Origin: Mastigamoeba balamuthi
Lineage: Eukaryota > Evosea > Mastigamoebida > Mastigamoebidae
Assembly: GCA_902651635.1 (NCBI GenBank)
Contig: CACRSC010000010.1
Coordinates: 1,345,794 to 1,409,793 of the forward strand
DNA: 64,000 nt
Direction: 5' to 3'
Every line of letters begins with the position of its first letter. The stretch's first letter is position 1. Both the position numbers and the translations under genes were made by a program. Below, piece by piece: positions 44,758-56,618 of the stretch. The notes beneath the pieces were generated by a model, which was not told the DNA's origin, did no database searches, and saw only the letters and a program-made list of their open reading frames with translations.

Positions 44758-47404
44758 ATGAGGACGCTGCACGAGGGGTTCCTGGCGTGCGCCCGCCGGA
44801 CCCCCTCGGCGCCCGCCCTCTACGTCGCCTCGAGCCGCGCGCTGCGCCGCCCCGGCGTGGCCGCCCGCCCTCCCCCGTCGGCCACGTACGAGTCGCTCCT
44901 CCAGTCGGCCGAGCTCGTCGCCTCGGCCCTCCCGCCCGCGCGCTCCGTCGGCGTGTGCTGCCCGCCGGGCATCGCGCTCGTCGCGTCGTACCTGGCCGCC
45001 CTGTCGCGCCGCTCGGCGTTCGTGCCGCTCGAGCTGCCGGGCGCCCGCGCTGAGCTGCTGGCCCGCGCGGCCCGCGTGGGCGCTGTCGTCGCGCACACCT
45101 CCCTCGCAGCCTGCGCCCGCGGGCTGGCGCGCCAGCAGCGGCCCTCCTCCGTGCCGCTCGTCGTGGTCGACGACTCGGCCCGCGTCGTGTCGACAGAGGG
45201 AGTCGGTGACGGCGACGGGCAGCCAGAGAGCGAGGGCGCAGCAGCGGCGGCGGAGGAGGAGGACGCCGCGTACGTCATGATGACGTCGGGATCGACGGAC
45301 AGGCCGCTGGCTGTCGTGGTGCCGCACTCGTGCGCCGCGCCCAACGTCCGCGCGGTGGCAGACGCTGTGGGCATGACCGATCGTGACGTGTCGCTGGTGC
45401 GCTGGGGGGCCGTCGCTGCTCCTCCCCCCCCTCCCTGCAGTGCAACAGCTCAAGAGATGGCGCGCACACAGATGGTCGCTCCCCCGAGCTTCGATCCCAG
45501 CATCGTCGACATCTTCGGGCCGTTGGTGGGTAGCGGGGCGTTTGTGTGGGCTGGTTAACTCCAGCAACTCGCTCGCAGAGCTGCGGCGGCAGCGTTGTGC
45601 TGCTGCCAGACGACGTGCGGCTGTCGCCAGAGCTCGTGTGCTCTGCCGCGGCGCTGTTCGGGGCCACGTTCCTGCAGGCCACGCCCACGTTTGTGCGCCG
45701 CATTGGCGAGGACGTCCTCTCCTCCGGGCGTCTTGGATCTCTCCGCGTGCTTGCGCTCGGAGGAGAGCCGTTCCCTTTGCCGTCCGAGCTCCGCAGATGG
45801 CTGTCGCATTGCGAGGGCGGCAGGAGGCCAGCTCTCTTCAACCTCTACGGCCTCACCGAGCAATCCATCGTACCATCGTGCGGCACTGCCATCTGCTGAA
45901 CCGATGCTCCAGTGGACAACCATTCGGAGAGTGACCGAGGAGGACCTGCAGTCCGACGCCCCGGTGTGCATCGGAGAGCCCATCGGCCCCGGCACGGAGA
46001 TAAAGATACTTGCCGACCCTTCGAGCAGTGAGCACGACTGTGTCACGGGGGAGCTGCTTGTGGGCGGGTCGAGGCGGTGCCATCTCGTCGGCGAGAGATC
46101 CGAGGACCGGAACGTCGACGGGTGGCTCAGGACGGGCGACATAGTCTCGAAGGACGTCTCGTGCGTCATCCGATACGTGTGCAGAAACGACCGCACTGTG
46201 AAGCTCGACGGCAAGCGGGTGAACCCCAGGGAAGTCGAGAACGCCATCACTTCCCTCGTTGGCGTTGCGTCAGCCTGGTCCGCTCGCCCGCGCGTTCGGG
46301 GTCGTGTCTCAGCCGTCTCCCCAGGGTCCTGCCGTACAAGTGCGAGCAGGGGACGCGTCTTGTGGCCGCGGTTGTCCGCTCGGGCGGTTCAGTGCCGAGC
46401 AAACGCGACGTCGCAGAGCACATGCTGCAGGCCCTCCCGGCTTTCATGCACCCCTCAAGGGCCCTGATGCTCGAGTCGGCCTCGGAGGTCCCGCTCCTCG
46501 CCACGGGGAAGGCCGATCCGCAGCGACTCGCTGAGATGGCAGACGAGTGGCAGTCGTGGCTGTTCGACCACGAAGATCCCGACTTAAACCAGGAGGCAAC
46601 AGGCGTCTCTGAGGTCGCCGAGTACGTATGGGGCCTGTGGTGCCGTGCCACTCGGTTGTCTATTGACCAGCCCGAGCTGTACGTACATACCGCCGCGATC
46701 GATCGAGGCTCACGCAGGCGTTCCACAGGGATCCGGCAGAGGTGCATCTTCTGTCTTACGGAGGCACGTCGCTGGACTGCGTGCACGTCGTCGACAGGGT
46801 ATTCGAGAAGTACAACATTTTCAGCGTCAGACCCGATGAAGACCGGCATGCCCTGTGCGCAGTCGCAGAGCATGCGTGTCCTCATTGACGTTGCACCAGG
46901 GCAATGCGGTCCTTCATGGGGGACACTCTCTTGGCTGTTGCGCAGAGGGTCAGCGCCTGGGCGCGGGAGTCCGCCGTCTCCGTCGCAGCCAAGCTGGAGA
47001 GACCGCTGGCCCTCGGCACCGCAGCACGCTCGCGCAGCTACGGAGGCTGGGTCCGCTGCCTGTCGCGCCCTTGCGGCTCGAGCGAGGCCTGCGTGGACGA
47101 GGCGCTCCCACCCATCCCTCCGGCGGTGGCGGCCTCTGCGCCGGCGTCGATCAGGTGGTCGACGTTTCTGCGCGCGTGCGTCGACTCGAGCGCCCTGCTC
47201 GTCGACAGGACGGACCCGCCCAGCCGCACGGTGTACATCGGGTCGCACGACTACACCGTCGCTGCCATCGACCACGCCACCGGGGCCCAGCTCTGGCGCT
47301 TCCTCACGCGCGGCCGCGTCGAAGGCTCGTGCACCACCGACGAGAGCGGCGCCCTGCTCTTCTTCGGCTCGCGCGACGGCACCGCCTACTGCGTCGACTG
47401 CTGA
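44758..47404 (+). CDS. AASDH-like adenylate-forming enzyme, propeller cut to one blade
   Basis: Multi-exon gene starting 'MRTLHEGFLACARRTPSAP'. Adenylation motifs in order are 'MMTSGSTDRPLAVVVPH' (A3), 'FDPSIVDIFGPL', 'YGLTEQS' (A5), 'DGWLRTGDIV' (A7), 'RNDRTVKLDGKRVNPREVE' (A8) and 'LLATGKADPQRL' (A10, catalytic Lys). A carrier domain follows with 'YGGTSLDCVHVV'; its Ser is the likely phosphopantetheine site. Then comes a PQQ-type blade, 'TVYIGSHDYTVAAIDHATGA', like human AASDH (ACSF4), the beta-alanine-activating enzyme. Two oddities stand out. The A3 P-loop lost its usual G and K ('STGxPKG' reads STDRPLA). The propeller stops after one blade (GTAYCVDC-stop) where AASDH has about seven. The exon 1-2 junction near 45400 is not resolved in phase. 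Next gene begins at once. Confidence 0.7.
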
Positions 47405-47484
47405 TGTAAGCGTTCCCCTGAGACTTCCTTGCCCCTCTCCCCCTCTCACCATCTCCTTCTCCCTCCTTCCCTCGCTCTCCGCAG

Positions 47485-50400
47485 GGACCTTAAGGGTCAG
47501 AGAGGCCAGGGCTTCAGCTGCATGCTCCCGCCGTTCCTCCGCGACTTGCGGCTCTCGTTCCCCGTGGACGTGTCCGGAGCTGACTTCTACTGCCCAGTCG
47601 GCACACCTCCCTCTGCAACCACTGGCATCAGCTGCTGTGCGCTCTTGTCTCTCCCTTCTCATTTCTCCACTCGGACCTCACGCACATGCAGCGCAATTTG
47701 TGGTCAGTTCGATTGAGCCCCAGAGCGTGAACCTCGCCCAATGGCAGCCGTCGCAGAGCCTCGTGGCCACCATCGCGGGCTCGGGTTTCAAGAGCGCGCA
47801 GTGCGGCGACCACCTGCGCGTCGTCGTGGGCGGCGTGGCCGCTCGGGTCATCGCGACCACCGATGCGGCGATCCAGTTCGAGCTGCCGCGCCTGCAACCG
47901 CAGCTGGCGCCCGTCAAGGTTCTGTGGGGCGGCGAGTACTACGCGGGCACGCAGATGGGCGACGCGATGATGTTCAAGTACATGCGCCCGTGCCCCAACG
48001 ACTGCTCGTGCCGCGGGGGCGACTGCGGGGCCCATGACTGCCACGGGTGCTGCGTCGACGACATGAGCGGCAGGTGCGCCTGCAAGCCCGGGTTCGAGGG
48101 CGACGACTGCAGCCTCCTCTCGTGCCCCGACAACTGCACGGGCCACGGCGCCTGCGACCACGCGACGGGCGAGTGCCACTGCCGGGCGCCGTTCTACGGC
48201 AAGGCCTGCGCGCAGGCCACGCAGACGTGCCCTGGCAACTGCAGCGGCAACGGCCTGTGCGACCCGTTCAAGGGCCTCTGCGTGTGCAAGCAGCTCTACT
48301 GGGGCGAGGACTGCTCGCTGCGCGCGTGCCCGCCGTACAACGTGCCCTACTGCACCGACGAGAGGCACGGCATCTGCGACGGTTCCACGGGAGAGTGCCA
48401 CTGCAGGGAGGGGTTCGCGGGGCCCTCGTGCTCTGTCTCGGGCAAGAAGTGCCCCGGCAACTGCACCGACGCGGCGCACGGCAACTGCGACCACACGACC
48501 GGCCAGTGCCTCTGCAGGCGCGCCGGCGAGCTGCAGTACGGCGGCGACGACTGCAGCGCTGTCGTCTGCGTACGGAACTGCAGCGGCGTCGGGACGTGCA
48601 ACACGGCGACGGGGCGCTGCGAGTGCCCCGAGGGCCTCACGGGACTCGACTGCAGCGTCGTCAACCGGCCGTGCCCGCGCAACTGCTCGGGGGCCGACCG
48701 CGGCGTCTGCAACGCACAGACAGGCAACTGCACGTGCAAGCGCGCATTCAACGGCGCCGACTGCAGCCAGCGCGTTTGCCTGGGGGCCCCCGAGTGCAAT
48801 AGCCCGCACGGCATCTGCGACGGGGCGACGGGCAAGTGCTCGTGCCAGCGCGAGGGCAGCGTCGTCTACACGGGAGAGGCCTGCACGACGGTCGTCGTCG
48901 AGTGCCCTGGCAACTGCAACGGGACCAGTAGCGGCAGCTGCGACCAGCGCAAGGGCGAGTGCCACTGCAAGTACCCGCACTGGGGTGAGCGCTGCGAGCT
49001 ACTGCACTGCCCCAGCGACTGCTCGGGCCGCGGCGACTGCAACCCAGTCACGGGCAAGTGCAAGTGCTACGAGAACTACAACAGCACCGACGACTGCTCC
49101 ATCTATAAGGGTTCGTATGCTTCACCCTGTCTTGCTGCCGGTTCTGCTGCCGCTGTTGTCCGTTTTCCGTTTTCAATCTGTTGTGGGACACTGCTGGGAT
49201 GGGCATGGCTGGTTCACCCCCGGCAAGCAATTCATGCAAGTGATTTCAAGTTCTCTCTAATTCAGTTCTATTAATTCTCTGCTTTTGTGCGCAGTGAACT
49301 GCAAGGCCCCCTGTGGCAACGGGCAGTGCGACACGAAGAAGGGCCTGTGCGTGTGCAACCCCGGGTGGGCCGACGGCAACGGGACGTTCTGCGGCGTGCG
49401 CGTGTGCATCAAGAACTGCAACGGCCACGGCGACTGCCGCGACGGCAACTGTGCGTGCCACCCGACCTACACCGGCATCGACTGCAGCCTGCGCGACCTG
49501 CCTTGCCACAACAACTGCTCGCTCAACGGCACCTCGCGCGGCTCGTGCGACCGCCGCAGCGGCGTCTGCCGGTGCCACCCGGGCTACGAGGGCCTCGCGT
49601 GCGAGCGCCAGCCCTGCTACTCGTTCAAGAACTGCAGCGGCAGTGGCCACGGCGAGTGCGACTACGCGCTGGGCAGGTGCGCGTGCAACACGGCCGCCGG
49701 GTGGCTGCCGCCCTCGTGCGACGTGAACTCGTGCTCGCACCTCGCCTACTGCACGAGCGGCACGCACGGCTCGTGCAACAAGAGCTCGGGGACGTGCATC
49801 TGCAAGGAGCCCTTCTACGGCGAGCGCTGCGAGAAGAGGCCCTGCCCGCAGGGGTGCAGCGGGAACGGCGCCTGCAACGAGACGACGGGCTTCTGCACGT
49901 GCGCGGAGGGGTGGCAGGGCAGGAACTGCTCGCTGCCGGTGCGCCAGTGCCCCGGGGACTGCTCGGGTCGAGGCAAGTGCGACACCATCAGCGGCGTCTG
50001 CGCGTGCCACGCCGACTATCTTCCCGACGACTGCTCCCGCAGTACGTTCCCAACTCTCCTTCTACGACCCCGCTTTCCGTGGGAATGGGGGAATGCAGCA
50101 TGGGCCTCCGTTTCTGCGAGAGGTCTCAGAGCAATTTCTGATTTGTTTGTTGATCGTGTGTGCTTGAGTGCTTTGCCAATACTCGACCACGAATCCCCTC
50201 ATCAACTACTTTGATTCGCTCCTCATTTGCCCACTGCCGGATGTGCGCGCGAACAGAGAGGTGTACGGTCCCGGATTGCAACGGGCACGGCGTGTGCAAC
50301 ACGGGCGTGGGCAGGTGTGAGTGCCACGCCAACTGGACGGGCGCCGCGTGCAACGTGGCCAACCGGGACTGTCCCAACAACTGCAGCTCCAACGGTCAGT

Positions 50401-52049
50401 GCGACCGCACCACCGGCAAGTGCGTGTGCGCCTGGAAGTTCTCCAGCTCGCCCGACTGCTCCGTCGGCGTCTGCGTGCCCGCGTGCCAGCACTGCGGCGT
50501 CTGTGACAACCGCACGGCCAAGTGCGTCTGCCAGTGGCCCTACAGCGGCCTGACCTGCACGCACGCCGAGCGCAACTGCCCGCTGCACTGCTCGGGCCAC
50601 GGGCGCTGCAACGACAACAACACGTGCACGTGCACCGGCACGTGGCAGCCGCCCGACTGCAGCTGGTCGACGTGCCCCGACTGCGGCCCCCACGGCATCT
50701 GCAACACGACGTCTGGGCGGTGCGTCTGCGCCGAGTTCTTCAGCGGCAGGCAGTGCCAGATGGGAAACCTGCCCTGCGAGGCCAACTGCAGTGGCCACGG
50801 CGTCTGTAACTCCCAGACGGGCAACTGCAGCTGCTCCGGCCTCTGGCAGCTTCCCGACTGCAGCAGATGTGCGTCTTTCATCGCCTTCTCCTCTCGTCGG
50901 GTTCCCGCCCTCGCTTGTGCCTGAACCGCGTGGGCGACTACCAGCGCGGTGCCGGAGGGACTGCTCGGGGCACGGGGACTGCGACGAGAGGACGGGCAAG
51001 TGCCAGTGCCACAAGGACTACTCGGGGGAGTTCTGCGAGCGCGTGTTCATCCCGTGCACGGCCGACTGCGGGCAGCACGGCTCCTGCAACACCATGGCTG
51101 GCAAGTGCCTCTGCACGTTCCCCTACTGGGGAGACCAGTGCCAGAACAAGGACGTTCGTAGACCCCCCCCCCCTCCCTGCTGCCAGTTGCTGAGCCTCAC
51201 CCGTTCCTGCCCTATTCGTGCAGTGCGAGCTGCGCTGCAACATCGAGGGGACGATGAGCCCCAAGTGCCACAACTATAGCGACCCCAACTGCAGGTGCAC
51301 CGACGGCCTGTGCCACTGCATCCCCGGCGAGTGGACTGGCTCCACGTGCTCCGACCTTATCCCCAGTGCGTCTCCATTGTGGTCCCCGCTCCCGCCCTCG
51401 GGCTGCTCACCACTGGCCGTTGGCCCGGGCCAACAGAGATCTGTCCCGGAAACTGCAGCGGATACGAGTGCAACCCGAGAACCGGCATCTGCGCCTGCCC
51501 TCTGAAGAAGAGGTCGTCCCTGTCGTGCAACGAGAGTGCGCTGCGCTGCCCCTTTGCCCCCGGGCGCCAGACTCACCCGTGCGAATTGCAGCCAAGTGCC
51601 CGGGGGACTGCAAGAAGCACGGGACGTGCGACCTGTCGGTGGGCGTGTGCCTGTGCGACGACGAGTACACGGGGCAGGACTGCGCGCTGCGCGTGTGCCC
51701 CAACAACTGCACGGGGCGCGGCAAGTGCAACCACGTCGAGGGCACGTGCAGGTGCCTCGAGGGCTGGGGCGGCCTGGCCTGCGACGAGAAGGTGTGCCCG
51801 GGCGGGTGCAACGAGAAGGGCAACGGGGGCTCGTGCGTCGACGGCAAGTGCAAGTGCAAGGCGTCGTTCAAGGGAGACCACTGCGACGAAGCCAACTACC
51901 TCATGATCATTCTCGTGTCGGTGGCCGGCGGGCTCGTGCTGGTGGGAGGCTCCACGGCGGGGTTCCTGCTGGTCAGGAGGGCCATGATCAAGCGCCTCCA
52001 GAACAAGAGGAACGCGCGCCTCAAGTCCATCAGGATGAACGACATGTGA
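47485..52049 (+). CDS. IPT/TIG plus about 30 EGF-like modules, single-pass surface receptor (5' end uncertain)
   Basis: The first secure coding is 'GFSCMLPPFLRDLRLSFPVD' at 47485, spliced near 47630-47690 to 'QFVVSSIEPQSVNLAQ', an IPT/TIG fold ending 'MMFKYMRPC'. From 47990 to 51890 run about 30 EGF-like modules of the form C-P-x-N-C-S-x-x-G-x-C-x6-G-x-C-x-C-x5-G-x-x-C. They are rich in N-C-S/N-C-T sequons, so heavily N-glycosylated. Introns fall between modules near 49107-49293, 50042-50247, 50870-50950, 51155-51222, 51367-51432 and 51530-51594. One span, 'MIILVSVAGGLVLVGGSTAG', is followed by a short basic tail ending 'RLKSIRMNDM'. This is the plan of amoebozoan adhesion and recognition receptors. 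No signal peptide is visible, so the true N-terminus is missing or further upstream. Stop at 52047-52049. Confidence 0.75.
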
Positions 52050-52274
52050 GGGGGACAGCGTCACCTGCTCCCCTTCAAACGCTCGCGCCTCGTTTCAAAC
52101 GGGGCGACCAATAGAAGAAATGAACACATTGAGATGTGTCTGAAACCCCCCCTTAGACCATTCGCTGATCAGGCAATCTGAGTTGATCAGCTACGAGAAG
52201 TGGAGGCGTAGAGGCCATGTTGTTTTGCTTGGTGGAGAGGCGGGAGGCACAGAACCCGGAATGGGAACCTCGCT

Positions 52275-52690
52275 TCAACTGTGCTCATGTGGAACCTCAG
52301 TGCCGCCACCGAGTGTTGAGGGGGATGTACCAGCGGCCAATGGTACCAGTGGAGACACCACGAAAAGCTCGCGGAGGTAATTAGCGAAAGCTGGTGCACT
52401 AGCATCGATGGCGATGTTTGCGTCAGAGCCACCACTCACGTCTGGAGAGATCTCAGTCAGTTTCGTCACTGGAACGGATTCTGAGCACGAATTCCGATGA
52501 ACGCATTGAGCTCGTCCCCTGCTGTGATTACCGGACTTCCGGACATGCCACCGAGCGTGCTTGTTCTTATCTCCAAAGTCTCAAAATTGTTCCAGGTACA
52601 GTCCTGACTGCAGACCGCATAGAGTGCGAAATCATGCAGCTTAGCGCTCACCGTGCCTCACTCCGAATTGCCCTGACGAAGCTCAGCGAC
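52275..52690 (-). pseudogene. Serine-protease-like fragment
   Basis: On - a short open stretch reads 'TLEIRTSTLGGMSGSPVITA' and 'GDELNAFIGI'. This matches the strand around the nucleophile Ser of chymotrypsin-fold peptidases (G-x-S-G-x-P). The next recognisable coding ('VTKLTEISPDVSGGSDANIA') is in another frame with no believable intron between. Upstream, a stop lies just before the open stretch and no His/Asp part is seen. I take it as a remnant or a poorly resolved small gene. It lies between the 3' ends of the EGF receptor and the pseudokinase. Confidence 0.4.
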
Positions 52691-52783
52691 AGGGCACCGC
52701 GGTCTGTTGTGCGATACAAAATAGATTGTGCCTGTTGGCATCGGCGTGGGGAGTTACGTGTTTCTGCGATGTGGGTGGGGCTC

Positions 52784-55700
52784 TCATTTTTGCAGCAGGG
52801 CGCGAGCAGCGGCAAGGCGCGCCTCGGGCGATCGGTTGAGCAGCGTGTGGAGCACAGGCTCCAGCGCGTGCACCTTGTGCGACAGCCGCGGCATCATCGG
52901 CGCCACCGTCGACGCCCCTGAGCCCCTCGGCGACGGCGACGGCGACGCAGACGACGACAGCGCGTACCACAGCGTCACGGCGGCGCTGTAGACGTCGGCA
53001 GCCAGGTACGACACGCGGCCGCCGGCGGGGCCGCTGCCCTGCGCCTCGTCGAGCTCCGGGGGCAACGGAGAGTAGGGGCCCCAGACGGAGCCGCCGCGGC
53101 CATCGCCAGACCAGCCAAGAGTGTCGTCGCCGCACACGATCGAGTACCCAAAGTCCCTCAGCTTCACACAGTCCTGCTCGGCACAAGCAAGCACAGAAGT
53201 TAGGCACCAGCGTCGGGCTGGCTGCTGCCAACGGTGGTGGCCATTGCCGTCTTGCTTTGCTGTCTCAGTCGAAGTTTAAACGGCAACTGAATTGTGCAGG
53301 CGCGAAACACAAAAACCGTCTGCCAACATCAAATGACAAGCGAGGAACGCAACAATGGACGGCGTAGGTACACTGAACGAGCTTGGAGAGACGCAGCGCA
53401 AGGGGGAGAGCACGGGGGTGCAGACGGCGTGCCTTGTTGCGGGGGTCGACAACGATGGCGGCGCAGTGTATGTTGCGGTGCACGAGGCGGTAGTGGCGCA
53501 GGTGCTCGAGGGCGGCCATGAGCTGCCGCAGCCACTGCGCCGCGCGGTCCTCGTTCATCCCCGTCTCGGCAGCCGCCGCGTTCACGTCCACGAGGTCGCC
53601 CGGCCACACGCTGAATATCAGGCTCTCGTTCCTCAGCTGGTAGCACGGCTCTGCGCCCCCCCAACCACCGCGTCGTTCAATTGAATTTGAATCCGCGATT
53701 GAGAATGTGTAGGGAAATTGATAATGCACGGTCCGAGGGCACGGCGGCGTTCCACTCCTCGGGGAGCTTGTCGATGAAGGAGCAGTAGGGGCGGAGGACG
53801 GCGTCGTGGTGCGAGAGCAGGCGCAGGGCATCCCACTCGCGCCTGTGGCGCTCCATCGTGCCGCCCGGGCGCGCCATGACGCCGACCTCCTGGTCGACGG
53901 CGCGCACGGACACGACGACGCCCGGGCACCCGCGCAGCCGCGTGCGGAACGTGGCCACAGACTGCACGTACGACCCCTGCTGCGGCACCTCAAAGTCCGA
54001 CGCCGTGTACACGAGGCACAGCTTGCTCCTCGCCTCGGTGTCGTACCTCTCCGCGTCCGCCGCCTGCCTCGGCTGCTGCCCCTGCTGCCCCTGCGGCTGC
54101 GACTGCGGCTGTGGCTGGTACGGCGGCGGGGGCGCCGCGGGCTCGGAGGAGGAGAGCGAGGAGGAGGAGGCGGCGGCGGCGTGGGCGGGGCCCGGGGGCA
54201 GGACCTTGAGGTTCGACTCGGACGACGAGCGGCGCGACGTCGAGGCCGAGTGCGAGTGCTTGAGCTCCGTGCCGCTGTTGGTCTTGGTCGACGCCGTGAC
54301 GTGCTGCGACGACTGCTGCTTGTGCTTGCCGCTCGTCGACAGCGCCGCCTTGTGCAGCACGTTCCACAGCGCCCCGCGCTTGGTCGGCGTCGTCTTCTGC
54401 TCGTCCTCCCCCGACGACGACGCCTGCGCGGGCGGCGACGGCGAGTACACGGGCGCCATCGCCGTCGTCGACGACACGGGGCGCGGGTCCATGACGATCG
54501 GCGACGCCGCAGACGCCACGGGCTGCGAGTGCCCGGCCTCCCTCCGTGCCGTGGCGGCGACCGCGGCGGCCGTGGGGGCTGCGGGCAGCGCCTTGTGGTC
54601 CTGCCCCGTGGCGGCGGCCTTGCCCGGGCTGCCCGCCTCCCTCGACGTCTTCAGGGCGCTGCCGCTGCCGCTCCCCGACGGGCTCACCGGCGACCTCTGC
54701 GGCGCCGGCGCCGACGCGGGCACTTCGCAGAGCACCGGCGCGGCCGCCTGGACCGGGGCAGGGGCAGCAGGGGCCGGCCTCTGCTCCTCCAGCACGGGGG
54801 CGGGGGCCTTCGGTGCCTCGGGCGCCGGCGCGGGCTCCGACGGGCACTCGGGAGGGGTCGGCGCTGGCATGTCGGGAATCGGGGGCGGCTCGAAGGCGCC
54901 GCTGGGCTCGGGGGGCGCGGGGGTGCTCGGCGGCTGCGGGGCGGGCGACGGGGGCGCCTGGATGGCCGGCGACGCGGCGACCTTGAGCGGCGAGCCCGAG
55001 ACGGGCGTGCCCATGGCCTGCAGCAGGAACGGGTTGTGCGCGGGCGACGACGACTTGGACAGCGACGACGCCACCGGGGGCGACGCGGTCGCCGCCGCCT
55101 TGCAGCTCACGATGGCCATCGGCGGGGACTTGGGCGACATCGGCCTGTCCGCTGCCGCTGCCGCTGCTGCTGCTGCGGGCTCGGGGGGCGCCGAGGGCTC
55201 GGGGCAGGGGTGGATGGCCTTGACAAAGTTGGCTGGGAACCAGCCGCTCTTGCCGTTGCACTCGCCCAGCCACCAGCCGCTGTCCTCCTGGCGCGTCACG
55301 ACGATCTCGTCGCCCGCGCTGAAGGCGAGCTCGCCGGGCTCGGCGCCCTCGTGCGAGCACCAGGCGCGCACCGACGCCCCGTTCTCGACCTTGGGCACCT
55401 CCATCTGTGGTTGGCCACCCAGCCCCAGTCAGCCCACTCGCGTTGTTACAATTTCCACCAAAGGAGCACTGAAATCAAGGCAGGTGCACGCGCCAGCACG
55501 CGATCAGACAAACGGCATTTGATAAGCCACGTGGCTCAGTCGCTTCCCCCCGCCCCCTCCCTCCTCCCTCCACAGTTCGAGAAAAAACGCCCAAAGGGAC
55601 TAGAGCAAAAGGCACCACAGAAGCACTCCCTCCCCTCCACGCCCGCTCATAACGCGTGCACACCAACGCCGCACGAGCACGCTGAAGGGGGGGGGGGGAG

Positions 55701-56347
55701 GAGGAGGAGGAGGAGGCCGGCAGAGAGCAGCGCTCGGCGGGAAAAAAGAAGCAAAGCAGCCAAGGGGGCCCCGTTGACCGGGGGGGGGGTGAGGGTGGGG
55801 GGCGAGGACTGGAAGGGAAGGTAGAGACCTCGGGGTCGTCGGGGCCGGGCGGGGGCAGGTCGGGCCAGTCGGGGGCGAACTCCTCGACGAAGTTGCTGGG
55901 GAACCAGCCGGTCCTGGCGTCTGCCTCGCGCTTGCCGTGCCACCAGCCGGTGCCCGTGTCGACGGCGCCCACGACGACGACGTCGCCCTTGGCCATCTGC
56001 AGCTCGCTCGGCCCCTGCGCCTCGTACGCGTAGACCGCCCGCACGCGCCGCGTCGCCGGCGGCCCCGTCTGCGGCGACGAGAAGAACGCGGGCCACAGCG
56101 CGGGCGCCGCCTTCTGGACGGCCGCCACGACCGCAGAGGCGCGGGCCAGCCGCCTGACGCCCCACACCAGCGTCCCCGGCATCACCGCCGCGTGCAGCAG
56201 CCCCTCGCACGACGGCGCTCGCCCGCGCACCCCGGCAGAGACCGTCGTGTCCGTCAGCGCCACCAGCACGTCCGAGGGCCGCAGGTCCGGCGGGCCCGCG
56301 AACGTGACCGTGACGGTGCGCGCGCTCTGCTCCCACCCAAACGACAT
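52784..56347 (-). CDS. CS - SH3 - SH3 - pseudokinase signalling protein
   Basis: Exons 56347-55829, 55404 to about 53730, about 53650-53433 and 53173-52784 join in phase. The N-terminus 'MSFGWEQSARTVTVTFAGPP' begins a CS (p23/NudC-like) domain ending 'GTLVWGV'. SH3 domain 1 is 'VRAVYAYEAQGPSELQM' to 'GWFPSNFVEEF'; SH3 domain 2 is 'VRAWCSHEGAEPGELAF' to 'GWFPANFVKAI'. A disordered Pro/Ala/Ser region of about 370 residues follows, then a kinase fold. In the kinase the beta3 Lys is Arg ('VVVSVRAV'), the HRD motif is 'VHRNIHCAA' (Asp to Asn), and DFG is kept ('KLRDFGYSI'). Loss of both the ATP-anchoring Lys and the catalytic Asp predicts a pseudokinase scaffold. The intron 53174-53432 appears to use a GC donor after 'VVDPRNK'. 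Confidence 0.72.
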
Positions 56348-56545
56348 GTGCGACGCGCTGCGGGGGGGCGCAGACCAGCAGGGGGAGGGTGTGGATCGCT
56401 CGGGGTTCGGGCGCTGGGGGAGGGAGGCGAGGGGGGAGGGCACGCGGGAGCGATGGCTTGGCGTGCGCTTATAGGAGCAACGGGCAGATTTCGAATAGCG
56501 GTTTGGACAAGCAGAAAGAGAATCTACAGGAAGAGGGGGCAAAAT

Positions 56546-56618
56546 GGTTCGACTGGGGTTCGAACCCAGGACCCTACGCGTGTGAGGCGTATGATATAAC
56601 CAACTAATCTATCGAACC
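56546..56618 (-). tRNA. tRNA-Val(CAC)
   Basis: 73 nt, read on -. Acceptor GGTTCGA pairs with TCGAACC. The D-arm holds AGTTGGTTA. The anticodon stem TACGC/GCGTA holds the loop CTCACAC, giving anticodon CAC. The T-loop is TTCGAAC between CTGGG and CCCAG. No intron, no encoded CCA. Confidence 0.92.

Noticed and set aside
46077-49274. One 1065-codon + frame joining the AASDH and EGF regions
   Set aside because: Only the part after about 47696 is real coding. Upstream it runs in the wrong frame through the adenylation and propeller exons and through an evident intron at 47413-47484. It does not prove a fusion protein.
53180-53235. 5S rRNA-like words (AGAAGTTAGGC, GTCGGGCTGG)
   Set aside because: The stretch sits inside an intron of the pseudokinase gene, is too short, and lacks the flanking helices and the loop E region of 5S rRNA.
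53806-55824. + strand frame of 672 codons and a companion of 554
   Set aside because: Antisense shadow of the SH3 and Pro-rich exon of the pseudokinase; made almost wholly of Arg, Gly and His with no domain.
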